A stretch of 38,204 nt of DNA from contig JAZNMZ010000034.1 in NCBI GenBank assembly GCA_045580005.1, positions 1 to 38,204 of the forward strand, written 5' to 3'. Position 1 is the stretch's first letter. Each line of letters starts with the position of its first letter. A program made the position numbers and the translations under genes. The DNA is from UMGS1052 sp045580005 (GTDB lineage: Bacteria > Bacillota > Clostridia > Oscillospirales > CAG-382). Below, one piece after another: positions 13,651 to 22,187 of the stretch. The notes under the pieces were generated by a model. The model saw only the letters and a program-made list of their open reading frames with translations. It searched no databases and was not told where the DNA came from.

Positions 13651-16600
13651 ACATAAGCACCTCTCTTTGCATCAATTCCTGCCTCTTCAAGAGCATCCAT
13701 AACATTGCCGACAACGATATCCGAAAACTCCTGAAATTTACTGTCAATATCATCAGTAGCGCCGCCTTGTACTGTGAGTTGCGGAGCTATTGTTATTTTG
13801 TACTGTCCGCCTGATGTGCCATAAGCACCAATAGGCTCAACTCTGTTTGTGGCGGATATCGCGCTCATGGCCGTTATGTAGTTTTGGAATAACGGCAAAA
13901 AAGAAACAATTTGCATTTCCTCTTGTGCGCCGTTGAGCATTCTCCTTGTTTCGTCAGCAGTATATACGGTTTCACCGCCTCCGAAATACACAATTTCGGG
14001 ACCGTTTTCACCGACTAAATGCCAACCGGGAGTAGCGTTTTCCGTACCCATAGCGTAACCGGTGCCTGTTTTACCGCCACCGGTAACACCGATATTGATT
14101 GTTGTGCTTGCGCTCTGCAAAGCAGTTCTGACTTGGTTTGCAATAGAAAGAGCATTCGCGACTGCGGTAGCTCCTTGCGTGGATATGGTTTCAGCATAGG
14201 AACTCATTGTGCTTTTAGCAGCCTCAATAGCTTCCTCGCTCATATCCATCTCCTGCAAGGATGTTTCCATAGTGTTGATTATCTCTTGCATTTGACCGTC
14301 AAAATCGACCTGCCAAGCAGCGACCTCGCCTGCAGCCTTTTCTCTTGCGGCTTTTACTTCGCCAACGGTATTAGCAAGCTTTGTAATAGCTTCAGTATTT
14401 CCGCTATCTACCGCCTGTCGTAAACTTGCGGCAAAACCTGCAGCCTCTTCCGTACCGCTTTGAGCGTAAGCCATAATCTCGTTGTAGTTCTCCTGTGTAA
14501 CACCTAAATCCTCAGCTGATACACCCCGAAGAACATTAACATTGTCAGCGTATGTCTGCCAAAAGTTAAGCTGTGAATCAAGCGCTCTTTGTGCGCTTCC
14601 CACAGTAGCCTCCATATCGGCTTGCGCTTGGTCGAATAAACCATACTGACCCTCAAAACTTTCCTTTGCCAAAGTGTAGGCAAGTGTATATGTACTTGCC
14701 AAGCTCTGCATACTGAGAGATGCGGATGCAATGGCTTCGTCAAGAGCATTCATTGTGTCAATGTTCTCTATGGTAATGCCGCTTGTTTCTACAATGGTTT
14801 TGAGGTATGAATCATAGTCAGCTGTTGCCTGATTAACAGTAGCGGTTGTTTCTGCAATCTGTGTCTCATAGCTTTTAAGAGCCTCGTTAGATGCATTGTA
14901 TTCCGCTTTGGCCTCTTTCAAGCTTTCGGCATACGGATTTGTACCTCTACCGCCTGAGCCTACCCAGAAATTAGAGGACTCTTGCAAGCTATCACGACTT
15001 GCTTTGAGTTCCTTATTGAGTTTTTTCTCTGCCTCGTATTGCTTATTCAAGTCGTCAAGGTGCTTTTGCGCTGCAACTCTTTCGGCATCAGCATTCATCA
15101 TACTCTTACGAGCCTGTTCAGCTTTTGCCAAATTCGATTGTGCCGTTGCCTCGTTTTTCAGCAGTTCCTCAATTTCACCAAGACCGTCCTTTACATCCTC
15201 GTAGTTAAATGCCACACCGGGAAGAAGCTCATTGAGTTCTGCGATAATGGCTTTCATTTCCTCTTGGGATGCCGCCGTTTTGTCCGTTTGACTTGCAAGC
15301 TCAGACAAACGGGAGATAAGAGCCAATGTTCTGCCCTCATTTGTTTCGATTTCCTCAACCGATTCTCTGTTCGTGTCAAGGCTATCGTTCCAGGCTTCGT
15401 TTAGCTCTTTGCTTCGTGCAATGTATTCCTCCAAAGTCTGCTTTTGTCCCTCAAAGCTATCGGTAAGAGATTCAATTCTGTATTCAAGGTAATATGCCTC
15501 CTCGGAGGTTTCTTTACCTGCATCACACAGAGCCTTGTATTCTTTTTCAAGAGCTTCAATCTCTGCCTGTTGCTTTTCGGATGATGCGGTCAGTTTTTCA
15601 ACCTTTGGCTCTGTACTTCCGGCCATAGTCGCAAGAGAGCCGACCGCTGCCACAAGACCTATTATTGCAGAAGCCGCGAGCAGATAAGGGTTAGCTTTCA
15701 TTGAAGCCGTGAGCGCATCCGTTGCCGCCTTTGCAAGCTTTGATACGGCAATGTAGCCGACCAACGCAACAGTAAACGCACCGACACCAATGCCGAGAGC
15801 TGTTACTGCTTTTACAAATTCGGGGTTGTTCTCAACAAACTCCGTTATGCTTTCGAGCACATCAGAGCCGACTTCCGAAAGTTCCGCCAATGTAGGTGTA
15901 AATACATCACCGATTGCGACCTGCAAATTACTGTATGAATTGCGGAGCATCTTGAGCTGACTTTCTGTGGTTGCGTATCTCTTGTTTGCCTCAACTGAAA
16001 GTGCTGTGTTTTCTTCCCACGCTTTATTCGCGGTTTGAACAGAGCCTCCCAATGTTTCAGCAGCCAAGCCAAGACTTTTTAGCATATTGGACTGACGAAT
16101 ACCTGTCAATCCTAATTTTTCAAGCACCAAAACCGAGCTTTCGCCTTGTGCATCAAGGCTACCAAGACCGGCTATAAATGCCTGTAACGCTTCAATAGGG
16201 CTTGAGTTCCACGCAGAAGAGAATTCAGCCGCCGACATTCCGGCAACTCTCGCAAACTCCGTAAGCTCTGCGCTCTGTGTTGCAACTGCCGATTCGATAG
16301 CAGAGAGAGTCTGTGTCATAGCAGTTCCGCCCGCTTCTGCTTCAATACCAACAGAGGACATCGCGGCAGAAAGTGCCATTATTTCAGCCTCGGTCAATCC
16401 TGCCAAAGTTCCGGCGCCTGCAAGTCGCGTTGACATAGCAACAATATCCGCCTCTGTGGTAGCGAAGTTATTACCCAAATCAACGACAACAGAGCCAAGT
16501 CTTGAATAGTTGTCTGCGGATGTTCCCGTAATGTTTGCAAATTTCGCAAGTGATGAAGCTGCATCATCAGCTGAAAGGTTGGTCGATTCGCCCAAGTCAA

Positions 16601-17393
16601 TCATGACACGGGTAAAGTCGAGGACATCTTCTGTCGCTATACCAAGCTGACCCGCAGCCTCGGCAACAGAGGAAATTTCTGTTGTTGTTGCAGGGATTTC
16701 CGTTGACATATCCTTAATGCCCTTTGTTATCTCTGCAAGTTGTTCGTCTGTACCGTCAACCGTTTTGAATACACCTGTTATAGCGCTTTCAAATTCGATT
16801 GAGGCTTTTATGCACTCAACAATTTCCTCCGATATTTCTTTGTAGGCTTTTGCAAGCCCAGCGGCCATAAGTGCCGACTTTGCCGCTTCTAAGGCATCAA
16901 CCGAAGCTGTGCCATATTTTCTTGCCCCGTCTGCCACTTCCTCTTGTTTCTTTTTGAGGTCGTTCATTTTAGTGGACAGTTCGGCACTCTCCTTTGAGAG
17001 ATTATCCGTGTCAACCCCCGCATCTTTCAAAGCGTTTCCCATTGTTTCCAATTTAGAGGTTTGGTCTTTGAGGGAGGCGGAGGTCTTATCAATCTGTTGT
17101 TGCTTCGTCAGTAGCTTATTTTCAAGCGAAGAGGAATATCCTTCGGTTTCCTTAATCTCCTTTTGAATGTTATCATACTGCTGTTGCAACACCGCTAATT
17201 TTGACCGTGTGGCCTCAACCGCGCTCTGCTGCTTTTGGTATGCAGCTATGTCGGATTGAGTTTTAGAGAGGGCTTGTATCTCTTTCTGCATAGAGGCAAG
17301 TTGTTGTTGAGCTTTTGAGAATGTACCGCTGAAACTTCCGCCCAACTGTGCGTTGAGCTGAAATAGCATCTCATATTCTTTTCTGCTTGCCAT
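13647..17393 (-). CDS. Tail tape measure protein (1248 aa)
   Basis: This protein sets tail length and is ejected before DNA. The N-terminal 140 residues are coiled coil. The TP901-type core follows (about 150-480, with FESAITGVFKTVDGTDEQLAEI and GTAMTQTLSAIESA). A hydrophobic segment lies near 540-600 (AVTALGIGVGAFTVALVGYIAVSKL, then LLAASAIIGLVAAVGSLA). Long coiled coils run from about 600 to 1100. The end has the GTENATPGWHLVGENGPEIVYFGGGETVYTA motif common in Firmicute tape measures. At 1248 residues and about 1.5 angstrom per residue, the tail would be very roughly 190 nm. Start after AAGGGGGG. Confidence 0.95.
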   Translation of the reverse strand: MASRKEYEMLFQLNAQLGGSFSGTFSKAQQQLASMQKEIQALSKTQSDIAAYQKQQSAVEATRSKLAVLQQQYDNIQKEIKETEGYSSSLENKLLTKQQQIDKTSASLKDQTSKLETMGNALKDAGVDTDNLSKESAELSTKMNDLKKKQEEVADGARKYGTASVDALEAAKSALMAAGLAKAYKEISEEIVECIKASIEFESAITGVFKTVDGTDEQLAEITKGIKDMSTEIPATTTEISSVAEAAGQLGIATEDVLDFTRVMIDLGESTNLSADDAASSLAKFANITGTSADNYSRLGSVVVDLGNNFATTEADIVAMSTRLAGAGTLAGLTEAEIMALSAAMSSVGIEAEAGGTAMTQTLSAIESAVATQSAELTEFARVAGMSAAEFSSAWNSSPIEALQAFIAGLGSLDAQGESSVLVLEKLGLTGIRQSNMLKSLGLAAETLGGSVQTANKAWEENTALSVEANKRYATTESQLKMLRNSYSNLQVAIGDVFTPTLAELSEVGSDVLESITEFVENNPEFVKAVTALGIGVGAFTVALVGYIAVSKLAKAATDALTASMKANPYLLAASAIIGLVAAVGSLATMAGSTEPKVEKLTASSEKQQAEIEALEKEYKALCDAGKETSEEAYYLEYRIESLTDSFEGQKQTLEEYIARSKELNEAWNDSLDTNRESVEEIETNEGRTLALISRLSELASQTDKTAASQEEMKAIIAELNELLPGVAFNYEDVKDGLGEIEELLKNEATAQSNLAKAEQARKSMMNADAERVAAQKHLDDLNKQYEAEKKLNKELKASRDSLQESSNFWVGSGGRGTNPYAESLKEAKAEYNASNEALKSYETQIAETTATVNQATADYDSYLKTIVETSGITIENIDTMNALDEAIASASLSMQSLASTYTLAYTLAKESFEGQYGLFDQAQADMEATVGSAQRALDSQLNFWQTYADNVNVLRGVSAEDLGVTQENYNEIMAYAQSGTEEAAGFAASLRQAVDSGNTEAITKLANTVGEVKAAREKAAGEVAAWQVDFDGQMQEIINTMETSLQEMDMSEEAIEAAKSTMSSYAETISTQGATAVANALSIANQVRTALQSASTTINIGVTGGGKTGTGYAMGTENATPGWHLVGENGPEIVYFGGGETVYTADETRRMLNGAQEEMQIVSFLPLFQNYITAMSAISATNRVEPIGAYGTSGGQYKITIAPQLTVQGGATDDIDSKFQEFSDIVVGNVMDALEEAGIDAKRGAYV

Positions 17394-17411
17394 TTTTAGC
17401 CCCCCTTCGGG

Positions 17412-17971
17412 TTATTGATTGTTTTTCTTTTCGCGGATTTCGTCCTCTATCGCATTGTTGGCTTTTATCCACTTTGTTATCTCGGAAAGAGACAAGGAGA
17501 GCCAATACGGTACAGGAGTGTTATTCAATCGCGACATTATAAGGCATTGTTTACGGAGCCATAAGCCTCCGTTGCCGATTACAATGCCACATTCATTAAA
17601 AAAGAGCGTGCCTTACCGCGAATCTTGTTGTAATCACGCAACGACATAGCGCAGAGAACATCCGAGCCGATTTTTTCAGTACACGCTTTTGCTGCAAGGC
17701 GGATAAGATACTCGCCCGAAAATTCAGGAGTGATAAGCACCTTTCCAAGCGCCTGAATTTCGCCCTCGATTGCAAGGCTATCAGCACCGGTTAAGCTATC
17801 CCATTCAAAAGTTAGTTCCTCGTAGGTTTTATCCTCGTAGGTAAAAGGCTTTGCAAATTTGTGGACATACACATTCTTGCTTTCCTTTGCTTCTTTTTCT
17901 GCAACTGCAAATTCCTCTGCATCTATAATCTCGTCGTTATTTGTGGTAGTTTTCTTTGTATTTTCGCTCAT
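17412..17971 (-). CDS. Tail assembly chaperone, long -1 frameshift product (gpE-E'-like, 186 aa)
   Basis: The zero-frame chaperone ends at 17579. Its last codons pass through T TTT TTA (17597-17603), after which the -1 frame stays open to the TAA at 17412, adding 61 residues that end in EIREKKNNQ. The extension contains W-rich helix-like sequence (GGLWLRKQC, TPVPYWLSLSLSEITKWIKANNAI) as in E'/G-T type extensions. It fills the otherwise empty space before the tape measure. The long form should bind the tape measure while the short form binds tube protein. Confidence 0.88.
17543..17603 (-). promoter_or_regulatory. Programmed -1 frameshift signal
   Basis: The slippery heptamer TTTTTTA (17597-17603, minus strand) is in phase as T TTT TTA. 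After an 8-base spacer comes a nested RNA structure: an outer stem GGCATTGT/ACAATGCC (17581-17588 with 17543-17550) encloses an inner stem ACGGAG/CTCCGT (17567-17572 with 17553-17558). Heptamer, spacer and stem all match known -1 frameshift sites. Confidence 0.9.
17579..17971 (-). CDS. Tail assembly chaperone, short form (gpE-like, 130 aa)
   Basis: This acidic N-terminal protein (MSENTKKTTTNNDEIIDAEEF) has a conserved tail-chaperone body: KPFTYEDKTYEELTFEWDSLTGADSLAIEGEIQA. That body is typical of the phage tail assembly chaperone E family. The start is the ATG at 17971, 8 bases after AAGGAG; an upstream in-frame extension has no ribosome site. It lies between tube and tape measure, the standard location, and is the zero-frame product of the frameshifted gene. 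Confidence 0.88.
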   Translation of the reverse strand: MSENTKKTTTNNDEIIDAEEFAVAEKEAKESKNVYVHKFAKPFTYEDKTYEELTFEWDSLTGADSLAIEGEIQALGKVLITPEFSGEYLIRLAAKACTEKIGSDVLCAMSLRDYNKIRGKARSFLMNVAL

Positions 17972-17999
17972 TTCGATTACTCCTTTACAAATTAGAATT

Positions 18000-18033
18000 A
18001 TAGCCCGAAACACGCTGATGTGCTCCGGGCTAT
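18000..18033 (-). terminator. Hairpin between tube and chaperone genes, possible attenuator
   Basis: An 8-bp stem (ATAGCCCG 18000-18007 with CGGGCTAT 18026-18033) has an inner helix in its loop (AGCAC with GTGTT). No strong T tract follows, so it may be a partial terminator or an RNA-stabilising 3' structure. Either would favour tube and sheath expression over the chaperone. Confidence 0.5.
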
Positions 18034-18042
18034 GTGGTTTGA

Positions 18043-18552
18043 TTATTTACCGAGTGCGCTTTTGACTTCTGCCAGATAATCTGTACCATTGATGTAGCAC
18101 TTGAAATTGAGGGGGTCAATCTCTCTGTACTTTTTGCCATCAATGTATGTAGCCCAATAGCGTACTGCGTATTCGCCGGAACCGTCCGACTGAGAAGCGG
18201 GTGCAATGCTTCCGCCCTTGTCAACCTTCGGAACAACAACAAGGATGTGCTTAACCGCTCTAACTTCGATTTCGCCCTTTGTTGTGTTTTCGTCCTGTTG
18301 AGCAACACGCAGGTCAATAGTATGTCTGCGAGGCTCGGAGAGCTTGATGCTCTGCTTGGTTGTGGTGCGGAAATTAAGTCCAAGTGTCATTGCATCAAAA
18401 TGACCTGCAATAACAGCTTCAACATTTCCTGCAATGCCTGCGCCTGAAATGCTCTGTGTGAGAGCGGTCAAATCGGGCAGAGTTGCCTTTGCAAGACCGA
18501 CATACTCACTGCCATCTTCGTAAACGGCAAAGTTAATAATAGCCTGATCCAT
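18043..18552 (-). CDS. Major tail tube protein (169 aa)
   Basis: This is the inner tube protein of contractile tails (P2 FII-like). It has the family features AIINFAVYEDGSEYVGLAKATLPDL at the N terminus, GHFDAMTLGLNFRT and SEPRRHTIDLRVAQQD in the middle, and YWATYIDGKKYREIDPLNFKCYINGTDY near the C terminus. It lies directly after the sheath with a strong ribosome site (AAGGAGG), as in P2. Confidence 0.93.
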   Translation of the reverse strand: MDQAIINFAVYEDGSEYVGLAKATLPDLTALTQSISGAGIAGNVEAVIAGHFDAMTLGLNFRTTTKQSIKLSEPRRHTIDLRVAQQDENTTKGEIEVRAVKHILVVVPKVDKGGSIAPASQSDGSGEYAVRYWATYIDGKKYREIDPLNFKCYINGTDYLAEVKSALGK

Positions 18553-18565
18553 TATTTATCCCTCC

Positions 18566-19993
18566 TTAACCTAATGCGCTCTGGATGTAGTTGACATCAT
18601 ACTCTGTTACGAAATCAATCTCCTGTGCCGGAGGCGGAGGAGTAAGATAACAATGAATCTTAATCTTACCTGCCATAAGGTCAGTAAGCGGATTTTCGTT
18701 TTCGAGCATTTCACATCTCGCGCCATACAAATAGCCTTTGCCGACAAGACCGTTCATCCAAATATTTGCCGTATCAAGTACGGAATCAATCAGGCGACGG
18801 TTCATCGGGTCGTCAACATTCTTCCAGAAAGTTTTTACAAGAGTGTTATCTACCCACTTGAATACACGCGAAATAGGGATGAAATAATCTTTTACATCCG
18901 TATTTGTCGGATAGCAAGCGGTGTAGTTGCCCCAAGTCACCCAACCACTAAAGAAGTTGAGCGCTGTTACAATACCGTTTGCGTTCAAGTGGTTTGCCTG
19001 TGCAAGAGTGAGGTCAACCTCTGTGCCGTCCTCCAAAACAAGACCGTCAATTTTGAGGCCCTTGTTAGAGGGAGATTCGTAAGGACATCCCTCGTTCTCA
19101 CTGTCGATTGTAGCCATAGAGCCGGCAATCTGTGTTGATAGATGGAATTTCTTGTCGCCGAGTTTTACCATAGGCCAACAAGCAATCTGCTCACTGTCAA
19201 CGATATTCGCATCCGTCTTTGCTTCGAGGACTTTGTCATAAGATGTAGCACCGGTGTTGGAGCTATCAATATCACAAAGAGCCTTTGCTTTCAAGATGCC
19301 GTTAATGTTAGTGGCTTTTGTAGCCATTACTGCAGCTACGGTTGAATTTTTGGAGAAGCCAGGTGCAAGAAGCAGGTCGGGAACAACCCCGATTTTTGTC
19401 AGGCACAATTCTACTCCCTCAAATCCGTCTGCTACATCTGTAGCTGATACATTGGTGGCTACAACCTTTGTATATGCCACACTTGCATTAGCTGCTTCGT
19501 AAACGCTTCCGTCAGCAAGGAATTCGATTACAAGATTTTCACCGTCATAATAGGTGCTGTAATCGGAATCGAGCACATACGCGTCACCCTGTTCGCCTGT
19601 AGCTTTGATTACAAGAGTGTCGTCATTGATTGCCTCGATAGGCAATTTGATTTTGTGAGCTGTTACGGCCATATCTTCCGCTGCCACAGTTTCTTTGTTG
19701 CCGTTCTTTGTTAAGTCGAGCACATTACAGAAAATGACAGGCTGACATCCGTACAACTTAAAGTGCGAATACATAACCTCGCACAGTGAGTATTTTTCCC
19801 AGTCATCAGAATAACCGAGAGCCGCCACTGCTTCATCCCAACCTGTGCAAAGAACAGGCACACCTGCTTTTGCGGGATTGGTGGCGGACTGAACAGGTGC
19901 TGTACCTACAACGAAAGGAACACCCGATTCTGCAACTACGGGAGTGCTTACGCTTGTAGCCTGTTCGGTTGCATTAACACCGTGATTTACCAT
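18566..19993 (-). CDS. Tail sheath protein (475 aa)
   Basis: This contractile sheath subunit drives injection. It has the N-terminal GVNATEQATSVSTPVVAESGVPFVVGTAPV, a central DLLLAPGFSKNSTV and the C-terminal handshake region (RVFKWVDNTLVKTFWKNVDDPMNRRLIDSVLDTANIWMNGLVGKGYLYG), all typical of the phage sheath family. Its length is close to Firmicute P2-like sheaths. It proves a contractile-tailed (myovirus-type) phage. Strong ribosome site AAGGAGG. Confidence 0.96.
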   Translation of the reverse strand: MVNHGVNATEQATSVSTPVVAESGVPFVVGTAPVQSATNPAKAGVPVLCTGWDEAVAALGYSDDWEKYSLCEVMYSHFKLYGCQPVIFCNVLDLTKNGNKETVAAEDMAVTAHKIKLPIEAINDDTLVIKATGEQGDAYVLDSDYSTYYDGENLVIEFLADGSVYEAANASVAYTKVVATNVSATDVADGFEGVELCLTKIGVVPDLLLAPGFSKNSTVAAVMATKATNINGILKAKALCDIDSSNTGATSYDKVLEAKTDANIVDSEQIACWPMVKLGDKKFHLSTQIAGSMATIDSENEGCPYESPSNKGLKIDGLVLEDGTEVDLTLAQANHLNANGIVTALNFFSGWVTWGNYTACYPTNTDVKDYFIPISRVFKWVDNTLVKTFWKNVDDPMNRRLIDSVLDTANIWMNGLVGKGYLYGARCEMLENENPLTDLMAGKIKIHCYLTPPPPAQEIDFVTEYDVNYIQSALG

Positions 19994-20005
19994 TTTGTTA
20001 CCTCC

Positions 20006-20290
20006 TTAATTCTTACCCGACATCTTTTTGTAGTTCACATAAAGGATGTTTCCGGGTGTTTTTACTTTGATTCGGTCTTCGGACAATGTTTTGTCCGTTA
20101 CAATAAGAGTTTTTACAAGCGGATATTTTTCTACAACGGATTTAAGCTCGGTAAGTACCTTTGCTTTACCTCCGCGATAGATTGTACCGCTCTGTATCAC
20201 CCCTGTTATAGTAGGACCGAGATATACACAAAAACCGTCATTGCTGACGGTGTTTGGCTGAATAGATTTTTTTGTCTTTTTAGCGCTCAT
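20006..20290 (-). CDS. Small hypothetical protein before the sheath (94 aa)
   Basis: The start is taken at the ATG at 20290 after AGAGAGG. A Lys-rich N terminus (SAKKTKKSIQPN) precedes a beta-rich body (CVYLGPTITGVIQSGTIYRGGKAKVLTEL, then YPLVKTLIVTDKTLS). Similar small genes lie between the tail terminator and sheath in other Mu- and P2-like Firmicute phages. The function is unknown; it may be a tail terminator or sheath-initiator accessory. Confidence 0.6.
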   Translation of the reverse strand: MSAKKTKKSIQPNTVSNDGFCVYLGPTITGVIQSGTIYRGGKAKVLTELKSVVEKYPLVKTLIVTDKTLSEDRIKVKTPGNILYVNYKKMSGKN

Positions 20291-20754
20291 AATACTACCT
20301 CTCTTTTTACAGTTGGCATTTTCCAAGTGGAAATCATTTCGCCTGCATAAAACGGAGCTGTGTCATCAGGATAGATAAGCCTTTCAAGCCCCGCGTTTAT
20401 GTCAAGGGTAAACTGATTTCCGACAGTTCCGGCTTTCAAAAGAGCAATGCGCATTCTCTCAACGAGATTTAAGAGCATCAAGCCGCCCTCTTCTTCATTC
20501 TCGTTGTAAACGCAGAAAATACTACGGACCTTTGTTTGCGATTCCGTCGTATCTTTTCCTGTGATTACCTGATGAATGATGTAGGGCGCTTTCTTTGTCG
20601 CTGACCCACTATCCGGCAAACGCATCTTGTGTACTACGGCAGCACGATAAGTCTGCTCTGTATCACCTTTTTGCATTTTGGTCGGCATTATGAGGTCTTT
20701 TGTAGTCTCTTCGGTGAAAGCCTTTAATTGTTCAAGTAAGATTACAGCTGTCAT
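20287..20754 (-). CDS. Tail terminator/completion-like protein (155 aa)
   Basis: The ATG at 20754 follows GGGGAGG at 6-base spacing; the upstream in-frame extension lies inside the previous gene. The body (AAVVHKMRLPDSGSATKKAPYIIHQVITGKDT, then FCVYNENEEEGGLMLLNLVERMRIALLKAG) resembles neck or tail-completion proteins with an alpha/beta fold. It sits between the gpZ-like gene and the sheath group. Role is inferred mainly from position. Confidence 0.6.
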   Translation of the reverse strand: MTAVILLEQLKAFTEETTKDLIMPTKMQKGDTEQTYRAAVVHKMRLPDSGSATKKAPYIIHQVITGKDTTESQTKVRSIFCVYNENEEEGGLMLLNLVERMRIALLKAGTVGNQFTLDINAGLERLIYPDDTAPFYAGEMISTWKMPTVKREVVL

Positions 20755-20756
20755 AG

Positions 20757-21329
20757 TTAGCCTCCCCATCCATTAAGAACACGCAAGATTTCGTGTTCTA
20801 TTCTTGATTCGTAGGTTTCAAGGATTGTCTGTTCCATTTTCTCAATGACCTGCTCGTTTTGCATCATATGACCGGTAGAGGGACCGTATTTCTGTTCCAC
20901 AGGGAAGCGGGGCGCACCTACACGCTCAAACACTGCCGTTTGTCCGAATATTCTCGCAACAAAAGCGTGTTCAAGAGAGGCGGCGCCGCCGTTTCTTTTT
21001 ACCTGTGTCTGCACATGGCCGTCGCGTGAGAATTTTGTGTTAAAGGTCAAAAGCGGTAACACGCTTCCTGCAAACGATATCTGCATACTTGCAACACCGC
21101 CAGAATCTCCACTAACGCGTGTCTTTTCGTTGACATTGTGCATAAAGTCACCTTTTGAAATGGTGTACTCGGCTGCAGCAAATTGTCCTGCTTTTGTTTT
21201 GGCGGTATCACCGGCACGCTTCAATGCGGCAGAGGTTGCTTTGAACACTCCACCGGGAACACCTGCAAGAAGTTTGTTCACTCTATCTAAACCTTTGCCA
21301 CCGACTTCATCAATACGAATAACACTCAT
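20757..21329 (-). CDS. Minor tail protein Z/tail completion protein (190 aa)
   Basis: It resembles the lambda gpZ/prophage minor tail protein Z family: an N-terminal GKGLDRVNKLLAGVPGGVFKATSAALKRAGDTAKTKA helix and a C-terminal GAPRFPVEQKYGPSTGHMMQNEQVIEKMEQTI block. These proteins close the head-proximal tail end before joining. The start overlaps the previous stop (ATGA). This is another lambda-type component placed between the head genes and the P2-type tail. Confidence 0.75.
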   Translation of the reverse strand: MSVIRIDEVGGKGLDRVNKLLAGVPGGVFKATSAALKRAGDTAKTKAGQFAAAEYTISKGDFMHNVNEKTRVSGDSGGVASMQISFAGSVLPLLTFNTKFSRDGHVQTQVKRNGGAASLEHAFVARIFGQTAVFERVGAPRFPVEQKYGPSTGHMMQNEQVIEKMEQTILETYESRIEHEILRVLNGWGG

Positions 21330-21700
21330 TCGTCAATCGCCTCCAATTCCACACGCAACATACCAAGTTCGCATACTGAAGATGCAACATAGAATTCGCT
21401 GAAATATCCACCTCCGCCCTCTGTGTGGTTTATCTTTATACGCGTACCCTTTTCGGGCTGATTTCCGCCGAGGTCAGATTCCTTGCAATGCAACACAGAC
21501 GACACAAGGTACAATCCTTGTGAATGGTCGCCTGATGTAACATTCTGCGCTCTGTCCTCTTGCTTCAAACCTTTTAGCACGATAGGAATATCGGTATAGG
21601 TTACACCGTCATAGATTACGGTGCGTTTTTCAGCAAATTCGTTTGTATTCATAAACACTTTGGCATTGTCCGCTATTACCATATCCTTGAAGTTGCTCAT
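21326..21700 (-). CDS. Head-tail connector, lambda FII-like position (124 aa)
   Basis: A small beta-rich protein (FAEKRTVIYDGVTYTDIPIVLKGLKQEDRAQ, then LHCKESDLGGNQPEKGTRIKI) lies between the FI-like gene and gpZ-like gene, where lambda has FII. The texture fits the head-tail joining family that adds the tail attachment surface. Start overlaps the previous stop. Identification is mainly by order and length (lambda FII is 117 residues). Confidence 0.65.
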   Translation of the reverse strand: MSNFKDMVIADNAKVFMNTNEFAEKRTVIYDGVTYTDIPIVLKGLKQEDRAQNVTSGDHSQGLYLVSSVLHCKESDLGGNQPEKGTRIKINHTEGGGGYFSEFYVASSVCELGMLRVELEAIDE

Positions 21701-22158
21701 ACAACAGGAGCCTCAGGGGAAATGTCGGGAGGGTTTTCGCCGTTTTCGTCATCAGCCGGAGCAGATACCTCTACGGCAACGATAGCCTGAATATAATCGT
21801 CCTTGACTTTCATTTTGGATGTGTCAATTCCCATATCCTCGGCAAGAGCTTTAAGCTCCTTGTTTGTCATTTCGCGGAGCTGTTCAGCATCCAAATGACC
21901 GACAATATCATTTTCGCCCTCATTTTCGCCGTTAGAGCCGTTTTCGTCATTAGACGGGTTTACACTTGGGGGGTTGATTTCTTCGCCATTTCCGCCCGTT
22001 GCAACGCCCTCTGTGATGATTTCTGCGACACCAAGAGAAACTAATCTCTTTGCTTCGGCATCTTCAAGCTCAAAAGGCTCACTTGTAAGGTCTTTCGGGA
22101 CAATGCGACCTTTTATTTTGCATCCGTATGTACCGGATATAATTTTAACTGTAAGCAT
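21697..22158 (-). CDS. FI-like packaging accessory/HeH-domain protein (153 aa)
   Basis: The N terminus (TVKIISGTYGCKIKGRIVPKDLTSEPFELEDAEAKRLVSLGVAEII) is a short beta domain found after the capsid gene in many phages. An acidic Asn/Glu-rich linker (NDENGSNGENEGEND) leads to a HeH/SAP-like helix-extended-loop-helix (LDAEQLREMTNKELKALAEDMGIDTSKM), then a Pro/Glu-rich tail. It occupies the lambda FI position, where FI stimulates terminase docking. Role inferred. Confidence 0.65.
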   Translation of the reverse strand: MLTVKIISGTYGCKIKGRIVPKDLTSEPFELEDAEAKRLVSLGVAEIITEGVATGGNGEEINPPSVNPSNDENGSNGENEGENDIVGHLDAEQLREMTNKELKALAEDMGIDTSKMKVKDDYIQAIVAVEVSAPADDENGENPPDISPEAPVV

Positions 22159-22187
22159 AATAAACTCCTTTCTCTGCCGTTAGGCTA

